Notes: generated from the sequence alone by a model not told the origin. Counted from the stretch's first letter, positions 1 through 6,678 are shown. The stretch: DNA of 6,947 nt from Acinetobacter sp. (GCA_030152275.1 JASLHF010000041.1:1-6947); one strand, 5' to 3'. Numbers and translations: made by a program.

Positions 1-1151
1 TCAAAGTGCCCAGCGGCCTGGAAAATGCGTGCATGCATTTTATTCAATTTCTTTTTTAACTGTTTTTGCACTTTGCGGTTTTTTGGGGGCGTGCTATGTA
101 TAAATTCGATTAATTCGAGCAGCAGCAGAACGGTGGCAGGATTGTGAAAAATTGCGCTCAGATCTTCTGGTCCTTCAGTTGAAGCGGGGAGCTGCAGAAT
201 AGGTGATCCGGCGGCTTTAAGCTTCGGCATTAAGCTTTCGGATAGGGCATCACGGTCACGTGAATTGCCGAATTGACGGAAAATATCCGCCAACTGCGTT
301 TGCCATTGCGTAGCTTTAGAATGATCTTGAGGATCAAAACTAAAAGTTTTCAGTGCGCTGCGCAGGCGCCGGATGGATACTCTGGCCTGATGTACATGTT
401 CGGCCTGATTGCGTTTGAGCGCGATTGCGCTGGCATTGGGCAGCAAGTGCTCTAAGCAGTTGGCAACGATTTTTTGCAAAATGCGCTGGCTGCTGTCATG
501 CGGGTCAAGCTGAAGTTCACTTTGATGCTGTACGGGCATAGTTTCAGTGTTTTGCTTCAGCCATTGGCCTTTCTGCGCTTTGCTGCTGCTGTCGAGCCAA
601 ATGCGGTATTTCTTCACCCACGGCCGTATGCTTTCAATCAGATCTTCAATTGCGCCTTGTTTCAGCTCAAATTCAATTTCACAGACATCTAGTGTGCTGT
701 TATTAGCGCAAATGGCGCCTTGATCCAAAGCGATTTCAATTTGACTGTCATTTTGGCTATGTGTAAAACGCTGGCGCCGGATTTGCGTTTCAAACTGCAG
801 AACAAGCGGAGAATGCGCAGCAGGTGCTAGAAGCGCACGCAAATTTTTATGCTGCACATAGGGCTTGAGATCGATGCTGCCGGCATCTTGTGCTCGAATT
901 TCACTTTCAATCTCAATCCGTTCCAGCGCATTCTTTGGCGCTTTTAAGGTTTGGCGCCACATCTCATTTTCTTGACGCTGGCGCAGGGAAATATGCTTCT
1001 GCTGCAAATATTCATCGGCAGTATCAAAGTATTTGGCTTGCAGATTCAGCAGTTCGGGCTGATACCTTTGTATTTCACGGGCAAGCGCTTTACGTTTAGA
1101 TGTAGGAATTTGAAATTTTAGTTCTATCTCTAGCAGTTTATTCTTCGGCAT
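1..1151 (-). CDS. CYTH-CHAD protein, probable inorganic triphosphatase (3' end outside window)
   Basis: The gene reads leftward from an ATG at 1151 and is still open at position 1, giving 383 complete codons with the C-terminus missing. An AAGGTG ribosome binding site lies 7 nt before the ATG. Residues 1 to about 200 form a CYTH (triphosphate tunnel) domain: E8/E10/K12 of the ExExK signature, K40, R57/R59, K70, R78, R125/R126/R128, E139, D143, E158/E160/E162, K180/K181 and K191. A CHAD domain begins near residue 225 and shows the family's basic signature HQARVSIRRLR (254-264), then a RDRD stretch at 298-301. Known for the family: CYTH-CHAD proteins such as E. coli YgiF hydrolyse inorganic triphosphate, and CHAD helices bind polyphosphate. 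I infer a cytosolic triphosphatase with a functional polyphosphate-binding domain. The second CHAD half lies beyond the left edge. It is paralogous to the gene just upstream (1328-2788). Confidence 0.9.
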   Translation of the reverse strand, partial: MPKNKLLEIELKFQIPTSKRKALAREIQRYQPELLNLQAKYFDTADEYLQQKHISLRQRQENEMWRQTLKAPKNALERIEIESEIRAQDAGSIDLKPYVQHKNLRALLAPAAHSPLVLQFETQIRRQRFTHSQNDSQIEIALDQGAICANNSTLDVCEIEFELKQGAIEDLIESIRPWVKKYRIWLDSSSKAQKGQWLKQNTETMPVQHQSELQLDPHDSSQRILQKIVANCLEHLLPNASAIALKRNQAEHVHQARVSIRRLRSALKTFSFDPQDHSKATQWQTQLADIFRQFGNSRDRDALSESLMPKLKAAGSPILQLPASTEGPEDLSAIFHNPATVLLLLELIEFIHSTPPKNRKVQKQLKKKLNKMHARIFQAAGHF

Positions 1152-1206
1152 AGCAAAGCACCTTGACCGTCTGCTTTACGCTGCGGCGTCTGAGGGAGAA
1201 GCTTTG

Positions 1207-1212
1207 ACTATA
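1207..1212 (-). promoter_or_regulatory. Possible -10 element for the CYTH-CHAD gene at 1-1151
   Basis: On the minus strand TATAGT occurs about 56 nt before the start codon, just after the terminator T-tract of the upstream paralogue. No good -35 hexamer is found at 16-18 nt. The main argument is positional: a strong terminator separates the two genes, so the downstream one should need its own promoter somewhere in 1152-1230. Confidence 0.25.
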
Positions 1213-1229
1213 AAATGAATTGTTTAAAA

Positions 1230-1278
1230 AATAAACAAAAACAAGCTATACAGGAGATGTAATGGCCTGTATAGCTTT
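1230..1278 (-). terminator. Intrinsic terminator of the CYTH-CHAD paralogue at 1328-2788
   Basis: Perfect 12-bp inverted repeat: AAGCTATACAGG at 1243-1254 and its complement at 1266-1277, with an 11-nt loop. Read on the minus strand, the stem is followed at once by a T-rich run (TTGTTTTTGTTTATTTTTT). On the plus strand the stem is not followed by a T-run, so it acts leftward. It sits about 50 nt after the stop codon of the complete paralogue and about 80 nt before the next start codon, so the two genes are probably separate transcription units or are linked only by read-through. Confidence 0.85.
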
Positions 1279-1327
1279 AGTGCTTTACATTAAAGTCGCT
1301 GTTTTGATACGGCGGTGAGTTATAAAG

Positions 1328-2788
1328 CTATTTGATGAACTTGCGGCTGACCATAAACTGTTCTGTCGCTTCCAGCAATTTTTGGGCATACACTTCCTGT
1401 TTTGCAGTCAGCCAGCCTAAAACAAACCAGTCGCTGGCCTCTAGCTCTGTTTGCTGGATATAGGCTGCAGAACTGGCCAAGACTTGGTATTCCTTGGCTG
1501 CCAGCTGAGCATCATTTAAGGCTTTGCTGTATTTCTGCAAATTCTTCACATCATAAATTGACGTTAAAATCGGGAAGCTGAATTTAAGTTCCTGAATCCG
1601 CAAAGCCAGCGTATCTAAGCTTTCAAAATCTGCGACATCGGCATTAGTTAAGCTTTCCTGCAGGGCTTTATACTGGTTTTGCAGTGTATTTTGCGCATAC
1701 CATTTCAGGTCATGTTCTTGCGGCTGGTCTTCAGTTTTTAAGCTGAACATCATTAGTTCAAGATAATGATGTACATTGAGGGTAGATTTCACCAAGTTAT
1801 GCAGTTTTTCTTGAGCATATAAAATATCTTTGGCTAAATTTTCAGATGTTGTGCGGTTCTGTAAAAAAGCACCCAGCGTATTTTGCATGTGCTCGAAATG
1901 CTGAAGCTGGCTAAACTGCTGTTCAAAGGCTTCCAGCTGATAGCCCCATTTGTCTGAAATATCGCTGTTCCAGTCCTTGAATAATGACAAGGTCAGCTGT
2001 AAATGCTGTAAAGCCAGCTGCGCTTCATTGATATGTTCTTGAGATGCTGTTTGCGCAGACATAGCGGCAATATTCGGCAGTAAATGCTGCATTTGCTGGG
2101 CAGTCAGCAGGCGCAGGTTTTTGCTGGCAGGCTCTTTTTTGCTGAGCTGAAACTCTTTAGCTTTGGTTGCAGGACTGGCTTGCTGCTGCAGCGCCAGCAA
2201 ATTGCCCAGTTCGGCTTTGCTGCGAACATCCAGCCATAACTGATACTTTTTAACCCATTCAAAACAAAAGGCCAGCAGGGATTGAATTGAACCGCTTTTC
2301 AGTTCAAATTCAACTTCATGTACTTCCTGCTGTACGCCATTTGCGCGTATTTCGCCAATATCCAGACTGATTTCAATTTTCGCATCTTGATAATCAATGG
2401 CTCGCTGTGTACGTTCAATATCCGTTTCAAATTGCAGCGTCAGCAGATCTTGTTGGCCGTCAAGCGCCTCGAACAAAATGCTTTGCGCTTCTGGATGCGC
2501 GGCATAAACAGCTAAATCAAGCGGCGGCGCGCTGTCTAATTCGCCTAAATCTATATTGTGTTCAAAACGTTCAATATGGCTTTTTCCGGCCGCTTTAAGG
2601 GTTTGTATCCAGTGTGATCCTTCTAAACGCTGACGCAGCGCAGCGCGCTTATGCGCCAATGTACGATCAGGCGTATCGTAATATTTGGCTTGAAGGTGAA
2701 TTTTTTCAGATTTTTTGGGATCAACCGCTTTTAGCAGCGCTGTGCGGCGCGCTTCTGGAATCTGAAATTTTAATTCAACTTCGACCAT
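1328..2788 (-). CDS. CYTH-CHAD paralogue with degenerate CHAD domain (486 aa)
   Basis: I chose ATG 2788 over an in-frame ATG at 2839. It has AGGA 8 nt upstream and puts MVEVELKFQIP at the N-terminus, matching the neighbouring paralogue; the 17 extra residues match nothing. The CYTH domain (1 to about 200) looks catalytically complete: E3/E5/K7, K35, R52/R54, K65, R74, R126/R129, E139, D143, E158/E160/E162, K164, K180/K181 and K191. The CHAD region (about 225-450) aligns without gaps to the neighbour from QHLLPN (234-239) through residue 270, yet its signature basic residues are replaced: N254, Q257, Q261, H262 and Q264 stand where the paralogue has H, R, R, R and R. The second-half motif (391-412) has also lost most of its family-typical basic residues. 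I infer an inorganic triphosphatase or related phosphohydrolase whose CHAD fold no longer binds polyphosphate. A strong terminator follows. I see no clear promoter upstream. Confidence 0.88.
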   Translation of the reverse strand: MVEVELKFQIPEARRTALLKAVDPKKSEKIHLQAKYYDTPDRTLAHKRAALRQRLEGSHWIQTLKAAGKSHIERFEHNIDLGELDSAPPLDLAVYAAHPEAQSILFEALDGQQDLLTLQFETDIERTQRAIDYQDAKIEISLDIGEIRANGVQQEVHEVEFELKSGSIQSLLAFCFEWVKKYQLWLDVRSKAELGNLLALQQQASPATKAKEFQLSKKEPASKNLRLLTAQQMQHLLPNIAAMSAQTASQEHINEAQLALQHLQLTLSLFKDWNSDISDKWGYQLEAFEQQFSQLQHFEHMQNTLGAFLQNRTTSENLAKDILYAQEKLHNLVKSTLNVHHYLELMMFSLKTEDQPQEHDLKWYAQNTLQNQYKALQESLTNADVADFESLDTLALRIQELKFSFPILTSIYDVKNLQKYSKALNDAQLAAKEYQVLASSAAYIQQTELEASDWFVLGWLTAKQEVYAQKLLEATEQFMVSRKFIK

Positions 2789-2958
2789 GTTCTTTGTCCT
2801 AATGATGTGCTTAAATTCCGCCAGTCTAGCGCAGCGCACGGTGTTTTTAAGTGCTTTAAAAATATGAAGCTTGAGTATTTTCTAAGCGCCGGCAATGCGA
2901 TGCTGCGGATCATTCTAACTAAAAACAGCCAGCATGTAAGTCTTGACTGTACATAAAA

Positions 2959-2983
2959 GCATAGAACTGCGCAGTCTGTATGC
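2959..2983. promoter_or_regulatory. Imperfect palindrome, candidate operator
   Basis: Arms GCATA-ga-ACTGC and GCAGT-ctg-TATGC form a near-symmetric 25-bp dyad centred on the perfect 10-bp palindrome ACTGCGCAGT (2966-2975). It lies in the spacer between divergent genes and has no T-tract, so it fits a dimeric repressor or activator site better than a terminator. No specific regulator is recognised. Confidence 0.3.
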
Positions 2984-3137
2984 AGGCCTTATGGCTGCAG
3001 GGTAAATTCAGTTCAGATTTTGCTTATGATTAAGCTGCAACTGTATAGCGCTAATTCGCTGTATGCGTTTTATTTTAAAGATCGCGGCTTCGGATTTTTG
3101 GCGTTTCATTTCGCATAAAAGACGGCCTGCAATGCGC

Positions 3138-3166
3138 TTTTCAAGCGTGTAATTTTCAGCTATGGT
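3138..3166 (+). promoter_or_regulatory. Weak sigma-70-like promoter for the DUF962 gene
   Basis: TTTTCA (3138-3143) and TATGGT (3161-3166) are spaced by 17 nt, each matching four of six consensus bases. The predicted transcript would start near 3173, about 20 nt before the ATG at 3193. Matches of this quality are common by chance in AT-rich DNA. Confidence 0.25.
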
Positions 3167-3192
3167 GAATAAAAACATCAGGAAGATGCAGC

Positions 3193-3570
3193 ATGAATGA
3201 ACCCGCTTTATTGCCTATGGAAAAGCCGTCGCAAAGCCCTATGCCGATTCAAAACTATTCAGAATTTTACCGGTTTTATTTGACCGAACACCGCAATATT
3301 ATGAGCCGCCGCCTGCATGCTGCCGGAAGCAGCATAGGCCTGTATTTTTTTGCCAAAGCATTGACGCAAAAAAAGCCCAAATTTTTGGTATACGGGTTGC
3401 TTAGCGGGTATGCCTGCGCTTGGGTTGGGCATTTCGTTTTTGAGCAAAATAAGCCAGCGAGCTTTAAGCAGCCACTGTACAGTTTCATTTCTGACTGGCG
3501 CATGCTGTCTGATGTACTGCGCGGCCGTTTGAGCTTGATTGACCGCAGCCGCGATCAAATAGAAAGTTAG
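3193..3570 (+). CDS. DUF962 / Mpo1-like small membrane protein (125 aa)
   Basis: The ATG at 3193 has AGGAAG 7 nt upstream. The protein matches the DUF962 pattern as I know it: YRFYLTEHRN (26-35), SRRLH (38-42), a hydrophobic stretch (about 44-57), a second hydrophobic segment ending in WVGHFVFEQNKPASFK (77-92), and ISDWRML before a GRL C-terminal motif. The family-conserved H33, H42, H80, E84 and D101 are present. Yeast Mpo1, the studied member, is an iron-dependent dioxygenase that shortens 2-hydroxy fatty acids in the ER. The bacterial role is not established, so a membrane-associated oxidation of hydroxy fatty acids is only an inference. The first 20 residues are not part of the domain; in-frame Met at residues 9 or 17 could be the true start, but they lack as good a ribosome binding site. 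The gene stands alone, divergent from the CYTH-CHAD gene. Confidence 0.85.
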   Translation: MNEPALLPMEKPSQSPMPIQNYSEFYRFYLTEHRNIMSRRLHAAGSSIGLYFFAKALTQKKPKFLVYGLLSGYACAWVGHFVFEQNKPASFKQPLYSFISDWRMLSDVLRGRLSLIDRSRDQIES

Positions 3571-3948
3571 TTAGCGGCCTGCCTAATTTTTCAACTCATC
3601 CGTAGGCATCAATCAAATACCTATGGAACCGTCATACTGAACGTCAGGGCATAACTTTGCAAATTATCGCACGGAATTCTACATAAAAGTGATTTGCTTA
3701 CGATGTGCAAATTAAAAAACGGCATAAAATAGATGATGCTGTCTGATTTAATATTGCATTTTTAAAGTAATTGTTCTAATAATGCTTATAAGTTTTATGT
3801 GTTATGAAATTTAGATTTTCTATGTTGCATAGACACAGAAAAACGCGATGAATTATTCTTTGCTTTAATGTATTGCTGTAATATTCTGTTCAATTAATGA
3901 GTCTAAGCTATATTCTACATTTATTTGATGACCTTATTTAAGTTTTCC

Positions 3949-3981
3949 AAGCCTAGAGCGACCTTTCTCTAGGCTTTTTTT
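3949..3981 (+). terminator. Strong intrinsic terminator with no adjacent gene
   Basis: Perfect 10-bp stem: AAGCCTAGAG at 3949-3958 and CTCTAGGCTT at 3967-3976, with an 8-nt loop, running into seven T residues (3975-3981). The minus-strand reading has no T-run after the stem, so it terminates rightward transcription. The nearest upstream stop codon, that of the DUF962 gene, is about 380 nt away, so it ends either a long 3' UTR or a separate non-coding transcript. Confidence 0.88.
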
Positions 3982-4104
3982 ATGACTTAATTTTAAGATA
4001 TTCATTCGAGTAACTGAATCTTGCAGTGATACACAATGTGATAAACGTGTAGCTTTCATGTTCTTTTTTTCAACTCGATAAAAAGGCTAAACAGTATGAC
4101 TATT

Positions 4105-4119
4105 TTACTCATTGAGTAA
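4105..4119. repeat. 15-bp perfect palindrome
   Basis: TTACTCA-T-TGAGTAA has 7-bp arms around a single central base. A 5-bp dyad TAAGT-TTAG-ACTTA (4117-4130) overlaps it. There is no T-tract, and it lies about 485 nt from the thiE start. It could be a protein binding site, but no regulator is recognised. Confidence 0.35.
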
Positions 4120-4283
4120 GTTTAGACTTAATCAACGTAGTTGAATAAATCGTTTTAAAATGACAATGCGGCATGAAAGAGTTTGGCGATCTGCAGGATG
4201 GTATAAATTTAAAAAATGAAAGCGCAAAGATTGATGCAGCAATAGGTACAGGGCGTTAAGCCGTAAGGCATTATAAATATATT

Positions 4284-4338
4284 GGCCTTTTGATGATTTA
4301 TACGCCCCCCAGCGTTTATACATAAATCATCAAAGGCC
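4284..4338. repeat. Long inverted repeat forming a hairpin with a C-rich loop
   Basis: The left arm (4284-4301, GGCCTTTTGATGATTTAT) pairs with the right arm (4322-4338) along 17 bp, with one bulged T on the left. The 20-nt loop holds a C-run, an inner 4-bp stem ACGC/GCGT (4302-4305 with 4312-4315), and a second copy of the 7-mer TTTATAC (4297-4303 and 4315-4321). No T-tract follows on either strand, so it is not a simple terminator. No target-site duplication is evident, so a miniature transposable element is possible but unsupported. Confidence 0.7.
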
Positions 4339-4553
4339 TAATCTTGCGCTAAGTTAATTATTATTAGGTATTTATTTGTGTTGTTATGTTTGCAATTGTA
4401 AGTAGTGCAAATAAATTAGATATCCCTAGAAATAGGTATTTTTTACAAATATTGAGAAAACAAATAAAGCTTAGCTAAATGCAAATACAGGTTTAATGGG
4501 CTGAAAACGTGCAAAATTATGTCTGTAATGCCTCATCTGCACGAACTTTTGCC

Positions 4554-4559
4554 TATAAT
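4554..4559 (+). promoter_or_regulatory. Perfect -10 hexamer upstream of thiE
   Basis: TATAAT lies 30 nt before the preferred thiE ATG at 4590 and would give a leader of roughly 24 nt. The matching -35 region (near 4531-4536) is poor. If it is a real promoter, it lies inside the longer GTG-initiated reading frame and supports the shorter ThiE. A second, weaker pair upstream is TTGAGA (4452-4457) with CTAAAT (4475-4480), 17 nt apart. Confidence 0.4.
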
Positions 4560-4589
4560 AAGCCTGAACAAGAATGCTGTGATGAAATT

Positions 4590-5201
4590 ATGTCTGGTTT
4601 ATACCTCATTACCAATGATGATCCATTGGAACTCTTATTGGCAAAATTAGAAGGTGCAATGGCAAATGGCGGCATCGCTGTTTTGCAATACCGCCGCAAA
4701 AAAGTTGCGAAAGAAGACCAAATTTATGAAGTCGAATACATGAAAGCTATGTGTGCAGAATATGCCGTGCCTTTTGTGATTAATGACGACCTAGAAATGG
4801 CAGTTAAATACGGTGTCGGCGTGCACTTAGGTCAAGATGACGGTTCTATTGTTGAAGCAGTACAGCGTTTGCCTCACAATGTTTTGATTGGGCGCAGCTG
4901 CAACAACTCTCTTGAGCTTGCAGAGCAGGCTATTGCTGACGGCGCAAACTATGTGGCCTTTGGCGCAATCTATGCAACAGACACGAAACCTGAAGCAGGC
5001 AATATTGGTCTGGAAACCTTAAAGCAAGCCAAAGCAAAATTGAATGTGCCAATTTGCGCCATTGGCGGGTTAACGGTGGAAAATTCAAAACCCGTGATTG
5101 ATGCCGGTGCGGATTATTGCGCGGTGATTAGTGATATATTAGGCCGTCCAATGAATGCCATTCCTGAACGTCTTGATGAATGGTCAGAACTTTTTAAATA
5201 A
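4590..5201 (+). CDS. thiE: Thiamine phosphate synthase ThiE (203 aa)
   Basis: ThiE joins HMP pyrophosphate and thiazole phosphate to form thiamine phosphate in the cytosol. The protein has the expected TIM-barrel signatures in order: LQYRRKK (32-38; Q33, R35, K37), INDD (64-67), GVHLGQDD (77-84), IGRS (100-103), FGAIYATDTK (124-133) with the TxTK phosphate-binding motif, AIGGLTVEN (157-165) and AVISDI (178-183). A GTG at 4509 opens the same frame 27 codons earlier, but that extension matches nothing in the family and contains a TATAAT box. ThiE normally begins just before the first beta strand (LYLITND), so the ATG at 4590 is preferred; its ribosome binding site is weak. The length is usual for the family. 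hemL follows after 53 bp without a terminator, which suggests an operon. No TPP riboswitch is recognised upstream. Confidence 0.95.
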   Translation: MSGLYLITNDDPLELLLAKLEGAMANGGIAVLQYRRKKVAKEDQIYEVEYMKAMCAEYAVPFVINDDLEMAVKYGVGVHLGQDDGSIVEAVQRLPHNVLIGRSCNNSLELAEQAIADGANYVAFGAIYATDTKPEAGNIGLETLKQAKAKLNVPICAIGGLTVENSKPVIDAGADYCAVISDILGRPMNAIPERLDEWSELFK

Positions 5202-5254
5202 CAGACATTTTCGCTGTATTTTTTGATTTTCTTTATATTAAGTTGAGTTGATTT

Positions 5255-6556
5255 ATGAGCTTATCTCCAAAGCAAGAACAACTGTTCAAACAAGCAAGTA
5301 AACATATTCCGGGCGGTGTGAACTCACCTGTACGTGCTTTTAATGGTGTAGGCGGTACGCCAGTTTTTATTGAAAAAGCGCAAGGTGCCTATTTATACGA
5401 CGTCGATGGCAAACGCTATGTGGACTATGTCGGTTCTTGGGGCCCAATGATTTTAGGTCATGCTCAACCAGACATTATTAAAGCAGTCCAAGAAGCGGCG
5501 GTTGACGGCCTAAGTTTTGGTGCGCCAACGGTGCATGAAACCACTTTGGCAGACATTATCTGTGAAATTATGCCGTCTATTGAATTGGTTCGTATGACCA
5601 ACTCAGGCACAGAAGCAACCATGACCGCAATTCGTCTTGCCCGCGGTTATACCGGCCGTGACAAGATTGTAAAATTTGAAGGCTGTTACCACGGCCATTC
5701 AGATTCATTGTTGGTAAAAGCAGGCTCAGGTTTGTTAACCAAAGGAGAGGGCGAAGCAACCTCTGCGGGTGTACCTGCCGATTTTGCTAAGCACACGCTA
5801 ACACTTCCATACAATGACATCGCAATGCTGAAAGAATGCTTTGCCAAATTTGGTTCTGAAATTGCCGGTGTGATTGTGGAGCCTGTTGCTGGCAACATGA
5901 ACTTGGTGAAACCGATTGACGGTTTCTTGCAAGCAATTCGTGATGTATGTGACGAACATGGTTCAGTTTTCATCATTGATGAAGTAATGACTGGCTTCCG
6001 TGTGGGTTTAGGCGGCGCGCAAGCGCATTATGGCGTTAAGCCAGATTTAACCACTTTAGGTAAAATCATTGGCGCAGGCTTGCCCGTTGGTGCATTTGGC
6101 GGTAAACGCGAAATTATGGAATGCATTGCGCCTTTAGGTAAAGTGTATCAAGCAGGTACATTGTCGGGTAACCCATTGGCGATGCGTGCCGGTATTGAGA
6201 TGTTTAAGTATCTGCGTCAACCGGGTTTCTATGAAGCGTTAACTGCGAAATTAGCCACTTTACTTGCTGGCTTACAAGCGGCTGCAGATGAAGCGGGTAT
6301 TCCATTCCGCACCCAGCAAGTAGGCGGTATGTTTGGACTTTACTTCACAGATCAAACTGAAATCACCGGTTTCGATTCTATTTTGAAATGTGATGTTGAC
6401 GCATTCCGTACTTTCTTCCACGGTATGTTAAAACGCGGTGTAAACCTTGCACCATCAGCATTTGAAGCAGGCTTTTTCTCGAGCGCGCATAGCGATGAAG
6501 ATATTGCCTTTACCATTGAAATGGCGAAAGAAACTTTTGCTGAAATGAAAGCTTAA
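5255..6556 (+). CDS. hemL: Glutamate-1-semialdehyde 2,1-aminomutase HemL (433 aa)
   Basis: HemL is a PLP enzyme of the C5 pathway that converts glutamate-1-semialdehyde to 5-aminolevulinate, the first committed precursor of haem and other tetrapyrroles. It is full length for the family. Motifs seen: HIPGGVNSPVRAF (17-29), SWGPMILGH (61-69), NSGTEA (116-121), YHGHSD (145-150), IIDEVMTGFR (240-249; D242 contacts the PLP ring nitrogen in this fold), TLGKIIGAGLPVGA (267-280) with Schiff-base lysine K270, and YQAGTLSGNPLAM (298-310). The ATG at 5255 has only a weak GAG-type ribosome binding site (about 5242-5247) but begins at the family's usual N-terminus. It follows thiE by 53 bp with no terminator, and the same pairing is known in Pseudomonas, so co-transcription is likely. 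No anomalies are seen. Confidence 0.98.
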   Translation: MSLSPKQEQLFKQASKHIPGGVNSPVRAFNGVGGTPVFIEKAQGAYLYDVDGKRYVDYVGSWGPMILGHAQPDIIKAVQEAAVDGLSFGAPTVHETTLADIICEIMPSIELVRMTNSGTEATMTAIRLARGYTGRDKIVKFEGCYHGHSDSLLVKAGSGLLTKGEGEATSAGVPADFAKHTLTLPYNDIAMLKECFAKFGSEIAGVIVEPVAGNMNLVKPIDGFLQAIRDVCDEHGSVFIIDEVMTGFRVGLGGAQAHYGVKPDLTTLGKIIGAGLPVGAFGGKREIMECIAPLGKVYQAGTLSGNPLAMRAGIEMFKYLRQPGFYEALTAKLATLLAGLQAAADEAGIPFRTQQVGGMFGLYFTDQTEITGFDSILKCDVDAFRTFFHGMLKRGVNLAPSAFEAGFFSSAHSDEDIAFTIEMAKETFAEMKA

Positions 6557-6563
6557 CTTTTCG

Positions 6564-6654
6564 AATCCTCCCTAACCCTCCTTTGATAAAGGAGGGAATT
6601 CTAAATTTACTATATTGAAATTCCCTTCTTTTTAAAGAGGGGTTAGGGGAGATT
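6564..6654. repeat. Dispersed-type dyad repeat of Acinetobacter style, paired hairpins
   Basis: The left arm starts AATCCTCCCTAACCCTCC (6564-6581). The right arm ends with its imperfect complement (to 6654), so the unit is about 91 bp with an AT-rich centre (6601-6618). Each arm also folds on itself: CCCTCCTTT/AAAGGAGGG with loop GAT (6576-6596), and CCCTTCTTT/AAAGAGGGG with one G-T pair (6623-6642). I recall very similar sequences between genes in Acinetobacter genomes, but this is memory, not a search. It lies 7 bp after the hemL stop codon, so it may stabilise the mRNA 3' end or attenuate read-through. It lacks a clean T-tract. Confidence 0.75.
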
Positions 6655-6678
6655 AAATTCTAAAATTAGGGATAATAC

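Larger units (their letters stand above)
2789..3192. other. Divergent intergenic region, no gene seen
   Basis: This 404-bp spacer separates the leftward CYTH-CHAD gene from the rightward DUF962 gene and should hold both promoters. I see one imperfect dyad (2959-2983) and a weak sigma-70-like promoter toward the right (3138-3166). A 30-codon reading frame at 3026-3118 has no ribosome binding site and is not called. No convincing -35/-10 pair was found for the leftward gene. Confidence 0.6.
3571..4589. other. Long AT-rich non-coding region between the DUF962 gene and thiE
   Basis: About 1 kb with no convincing protein-coding gene on either strand. It contains a small hairpin TCTATG-TTG-CATAGA (3819-3833), a strong rightward terminator (3949-3981), a 15-bp palindrome (4105-4119), a long hairpin-forming repeat (4284-4338) and a TATAAT box before thiE (4554-4559). 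Short dyads TTTGC..GCAAA occur at 3693-3711 and 4389-4411. A 63-codon minus-strand frame (4132-4323) and a 28-codon plus-strand frame (4173-4259) are open but lack ribosome binding sites and recognisable homology. The base composition is visibly poorer in GC than the flanking genes. Confidence 0.6.

Noticed and set aside
273..1099. Plus-strand frames opposite the partial CYTH-CHAD gene
   Set aside because: They lie antisense to a gene with clear CYTH and CHAD motifs throughout and encode nothing recognisable.
3026..3118. 30-codon plus-strand frame upstream of the DUF962 gene
   Set aside because: There is no ribosome binding site, no recognisable homology, and a length expected by chance.
4173..4259. 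28-codon plus-strand frame with a protein-like composition
   Set aside because: It has no ribosome binding site, is very short, and overlaps an equally open frame on the other strand; nothing singles it out as coding.
4250..4345. Integron attC-like site, suggested by GTTAAGC near 4255 and the nearby long inverted repeat
   Set aside because: The partner RYYYAAC core is missing, the spacing is wrong, and no integrase or cassette gene is nearby.
3693..4411. Repeated TTTGC..GCAAA dyads (3693-3711 and 4389-4411) as operators of one regulator
   Set aside because: The arms are only 5-6 bp with different loop lengths, in AT-rich DNA where such dyads are common by chance.
4420..4446. Weak stem CCTA-GAAA-TAGG followed by a T-run, as a second terminator before thiE
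   Set aside because: The perfect stem is only 4 bp and its outer part is mismatched, too weak for a terminator call.
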